Below, in pieces: positions 60,780 to 64,000 of a stretch of DNA of 64,000 nt. The notes below the pieces were generated by a model. It saw only the letters and a program-made list of their open reading frames with translations, searched no databases and had not been told where the DNA came from. The first letter of the stretch is position 1, and each line of letters opens with the position of its first letter. The translations under genes were made by a program, and so were the position numbers. Source of the stretch: Spisula solida (taxonomy: Eukaryota > Mollusca > Bivalvia > Venerida > Mactridae); the NCBI GenBank assembly GCA_947247005.1, contig OX365947.1, forward strand, positions 3,486,530 through 3,550,529, read 5' to 3'.

Positions 60780-60990
60780 TGTTTTGGCTAGTTGCTGTGT
60801 GACGTTTCATGATAATAACGTCATGTATAGCGGGTTTAAGTCGTAAAATAACAACGTTGTTATGAACCGAGTATAAAAAATTATGACGTCAGACGACGTT
60901 TTCGAGCGATCGTCGTTTTCTAAGCATTGCGCTTTACCGTGAGTAGCGTAGTATAACACCAGTACAGAAGAGTAATGAGGTGGAATCAAC
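60780..60990. promoter_or_regulatory. Candidate promoter with TATA and CRE, no clear gene
   Basis: 'gagtataaaaaattatgacg' holds a TATA-like box (60872) and a perfect TGACGTCA (60884-60891); the palindrome 'taacaacgttgttatg' lies just before it. The following open frame (to 61186) has no ATG start and no family resemblance. Confidence 0.35.
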
Positions 60991-61212
60991 TGCACAATAC
61001 AGCAGCATAATTAGGAAGCTGTTTTTAATTGACAAAGTCGTTTTGTTTGGCACAGGAGGACATGGGAACGAAGTAGAGCAGACCGACCGAGCTGAGCAAA
61101 AACTAACGTCAGATTGTTGCCGACACTATCCGCTCAAATCGTCAACTCAAGTTGTCCATTTTAAAAAGCGGTTAATTAAATTGTAAAGTATGTAAAGAAA
61201 TAAACTCAGCAT

Positions 61213-62000
61213 ATAGTTTTAACAAGAGGATCATAGATCCTGGGGCGCTCACCTGCTAATAGACATAGCCAAACTTTGAACTTGACCTTAAGGTCATCAC
61301 GATAAACATTTTGACTAAACTTGATGAAGGTTAAAGCAAAACTGAGGCCTCCATAGTGTTAAGAAGGTTTTGCTATAATTTGACAGATTGATTAGCCACA
61401 TGACCCAACTTCAAACGTGACCTTAAGGTCATCAAGATAAACATTTTGACCAAAGATGATGAAGATTAAAGCAAAAATGTGGCCTTCAGAGTGTTAATAA
61501 TGTTTTCCTATTATTTGACTTTTTGACCTAGTTTTTGACCCCACATGACCCAACTTCAAACTTGACTTAGATTTCATTGAGATACAACTACTGACCAAGT
61601 TTGATGAAGATCAATGCAAAAATGTGGCCACCAGTGTTAACAAGGTTTTCCTATTATTTGACCTTTTGACCTAGTTTATGACCCAACTTCGAACTTGACC
61701 TTAAGGTCACCAAGATAAATATTTTGACCAAACTTCATGAAGAGTAAAGCAAAAATGTGACCTCCAGAGTGTTAACAAGGTTTTGCTATTTTTTGACCTA
61801 TTGACATAGTTTTTGACCCCAAATGACCCAACTTCAAACTTGACCTAGATTTCATTGAGATACAACTACTGACCAAGTTTGATGAAGATCAAAGCAAAAT
61901 TGAGAGTGCTAGAGTGTTAACGGTGAAAAAGCTAACGGACGGACAGACGGACAAAAAACAATCACAAAAGCTCACCTTGCCACTTTGTGGCAGGTGAGCT
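61213..62000. mobile_element. Dispersed element with gctcacct / aggtgagct ends
   Basis: Begins 'ggggcgctcacctgc' and ends 'tggcaggtgagct'. Internally it has four or five diverged roughly 150-bp units of 'gacccaacttcaaacttgac', 'ttgatgaagatcaa' and 'aggttttcctattatttgac', then 'acggacggacagacggacaa'. This arrangement is typical of a repeat very common in bivalve genomes (recognised from general familiarity, not searched). Non-coding. Confidence 0.75.
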
Positions 62001-62268
62001 AAAAATGTGATGCTCACAAAGGGAAGTACTTTGGAGAACTGTGGTAGCATAACGTCATAGGCGAGTGTTGACGTTCTGTGACGCGCCCGGCTTCACCTGG
62101 CGTTCTTAAAATGTACACTATTTGTAGGTTTTTAGATAATATGTAATGAACTTTTGCTAGTTTGTCAAGAAATAAATTCTCTAAAGGTTTATTATAATTT
62201 CAACATACAATACTTGATAGTTCTTATGATTTAACATGATTATACGCTATTCTGGGACAACCCACGTA

Positions 62269-63478
62269 TATCCATTTTACAAGAGGAAACACATATTTTG
62301 TTGAAAGATTTATTTACATGAAAATGTATAAATTTATTACAAATACATACACACAAACTTATTGAATGGCAAATTGAAACAAAAGCTGATGAAAGGTTGC
62401 TGGAACATACTACGATCGATTGCAACACGCAATGTGTCCACTGTGGGGGTAAGCTGGTTAGTAAATGTTTGGTTGGTTTATAATTTTATATCTAAACACT
62501 CGACTTCACAAACTAGTAGTTATCAAAAGTATGGTTATGGAATATACAAATACACGCATTCACACTCAAACATACATCAACCCATACATACAGTCAATAC
62601 TGTATTCACCCTCTCCTTAGCACAAACACTTAACCACTTTTCTAATTGGTCACTTTTCAAACCCGAAATACCTTAATTGTGATAATACATTATTTGATAA
62701 TATTTTGTACACATAGGTTTTATGTATGGACTCAACATTGCTCGCATGATTGACCATGCATACTAATGAATTAGGAGTTAGGACAATGTCATAACCAGTT
62801 TGCGTGCAAAATATCATCAAACATTATGATCACAGTTAAATATATAAGGGGTTAGAAAAGCGACCAATTAGAAAAGTGATTCAGTGTATACAGTGATGTC
62901 AATATAAAAATATAGTTCAGATCAAATCAAGTGTGTATCCCAAAAACGTACACATCAAACAAGTGAGTGACATAAGATATTCCATACTTCAATTAATTTG
63001 TCAAGTCCGTGTAAAACAAACAGAAAACAACTCAATTACTCATTTAAATTTCTTAGATAACAACTTTGTGTATTACTAAATGTATTGAATAATGACACTG
63101 AGAGAATTCCATTATCAACATAGTGAAAGAAATGGTACAATGTTAAGGAACTTTTATAACAAAATGAAAATAATGTATAACAAAATACATCCAACCAATA
63201 ACCAGCCATAATTACCATTTAAACATGGCCATTCTTAACTTATTCAATTTTATGTGTCACAAAAAGGAAACACGAAATCCTTAAATTTCATAAATTAAAT
63301 ATCCTTAAAGTACATCATTAGAAGTAATTAGTATGCTATGTTGTGGTCATATAAAAATAGCTTGCTTCCATTTTCATGATCAATTGCTGTATTGAAATTT
63401 TATATATAACGTTATTTAGATCCATCATTGTGGCTAACAATCACCACTTAAATGTTTATCAAACTTTGTATACATGCT
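62269..63478. other. AT-rich non-coding stretch
   Basis: No convincing exon or repeat. Short open frames lack coding character. Confidence 0.5.
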
Positions 63479-63479
63479 T

Positions 63480-63630
63480 TGTTGAAAACAGAACTGACAT
63501 AGGTTAAACATCTGACATACGGTATAGTTTGTTGAAAACAGAACTGACATAGGTTAAACATCTGACATACGGTATAGTTTGTTGAAAACAGAACTGACAT
63601 AGGTTAAACGTCTGACATACGGTATAGTTT
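63480..63630. repeat. 50-bp tandem repeat, three copies
   Basis: Three nearly identical units starting 'gttgaaaacagaactgacat' at 63481, 63531 and 63581. A separate short duplication of 'aaggccccttcacaatt' lies at about 63741-63779. From there to the window end nothing else is seen. Confidence 0.9.
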
Positions 63631-64000
63631 CCACCATAGATACACTAGCAGTAGGTGTTAAACATCCAGCATGAAGCTGCTGTACATAAAGACAATGTAC
63701 CAGGGGAGGGCTGTTTTCAATATATACCAGAGGCCTATATAAGGCCCCTTCACAATTTCCTAAAGGCCCCTTCACAATTAGATTTGATGTCGTGGTTTTG
63801 TAAAATAAACTTCACCACAAAGCACCAAATGAACCAAACATAGATAAAAATCATATATTCCTGTATTAAGTATTATATCTTAGATGCATGCGTGTTTGGG
63901 ACAAGTGGACAAAAATTTAGCTAATATCTGAAAAAATTATTTAACAATTTGATGATTTATCGCGCTTAGTTTATAACAATTTGCAAAGTTTCTGCGCCTA

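Larger units (their letters stand above)
60475..62268. mobile_element. Probable TIR element, about 1.8 kb, with nested insertion
   Basis: Left end 'gggtgtcccagaatagcgta' (60480) and right end 'tacgctattctgggacaacc' (62241-62260) are inverted repeats of about 25 bp, with 'acgt' outside both. It encodes no transposase I can see. It contains a TATA/CRE-bearing segment (60780-60990) and the unrelated element at 61213-62000. A stretch 'tacagctttgaaattttgca' just inside the left end resembles the 48-bp satellite unit. Confidence 0.7.

Noticed and set aside
60980..61186. Open frame after the TATA/CRE segment as a small gene
   Set aside because: It starts with GTG rather than ATG and has no recognisable protein character. 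It lies inside a transposon-like element.

Overview
This is eukaryotic DNA, most likely from a bivalve mollusc. The coding sequence is split into short exons with GT-AG introns. The flanks are AT-rich and full of small inverted-repeat elements, tRNA-derived SINEs and minisatellites. One gene is recognisable by homology: the 3' part of a Cdo/Boc (Ihog-family) Hedgehog co-receptor. No organism name can be fixed from the sequence alone.

Layout: (1) 1-7347, plus strand: seven 3' exons of the Cdo/Boc-like receptor, with FN3 domains, a transmembrane helix and a cytoplasmic tail. (2) 7348-20300: gene-poor sequence with MITE-like palindromes, a 47-bp and a 37-bp tandem array, and repeated 'gattgtctccctt' termini. 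(3) 20338-20653: first copy of a promoter plus leader exon whose product ends in a 2A-like NPGP motif. (4) 20757-22330: a tRNA-derived SINE, a decayed non-LTR reverse-transcriptase fragment, a tRNA-like relic and a CACGTG minisatellite. (5) 23108-31957: a giant array of about 305 copies of a 29-bp unit, open in all three forward frames. (6) 32000-57390, plus strand: a second copy of the promoter/leader exon, followed by a gene I reconstruct as 48 exons (about 3,626 codons) for a huge acidic, Ser/Asp-rich, repeat-built protein that I cannot assign to any family. (7) 57514-59352: a relic of the 37-bp repeat and a 48-bp satellite that is open on both strands. (8) 60475-62268: a probable TIR-bounded element with another repeat element nested inside it. 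(9) The remainder is AT-rich, with a three-copy 50-bp repeat.

The centre of interest is the 48-exon gene. Every internal junction from exon 2 to exon 48 cuts the codon after its second base, so exons 3-47 are all symmetric and multiples of three. Its core alternates two exon types, 'A' (usually 159 nt) and 'B' (always 150 nt, ending SYREGEMYGADYMEDFIPR), for about 13 rounds. Near-identical introns show that recent tandem duplications of exon blocks built it. The 29-bp array lies between two copies of the same leader exon. The upstream copy could therefore be an alternative promoter, with the array inside its first intron. These gene models come from reading frame and splice consensus only; no transcript evidence is available here.
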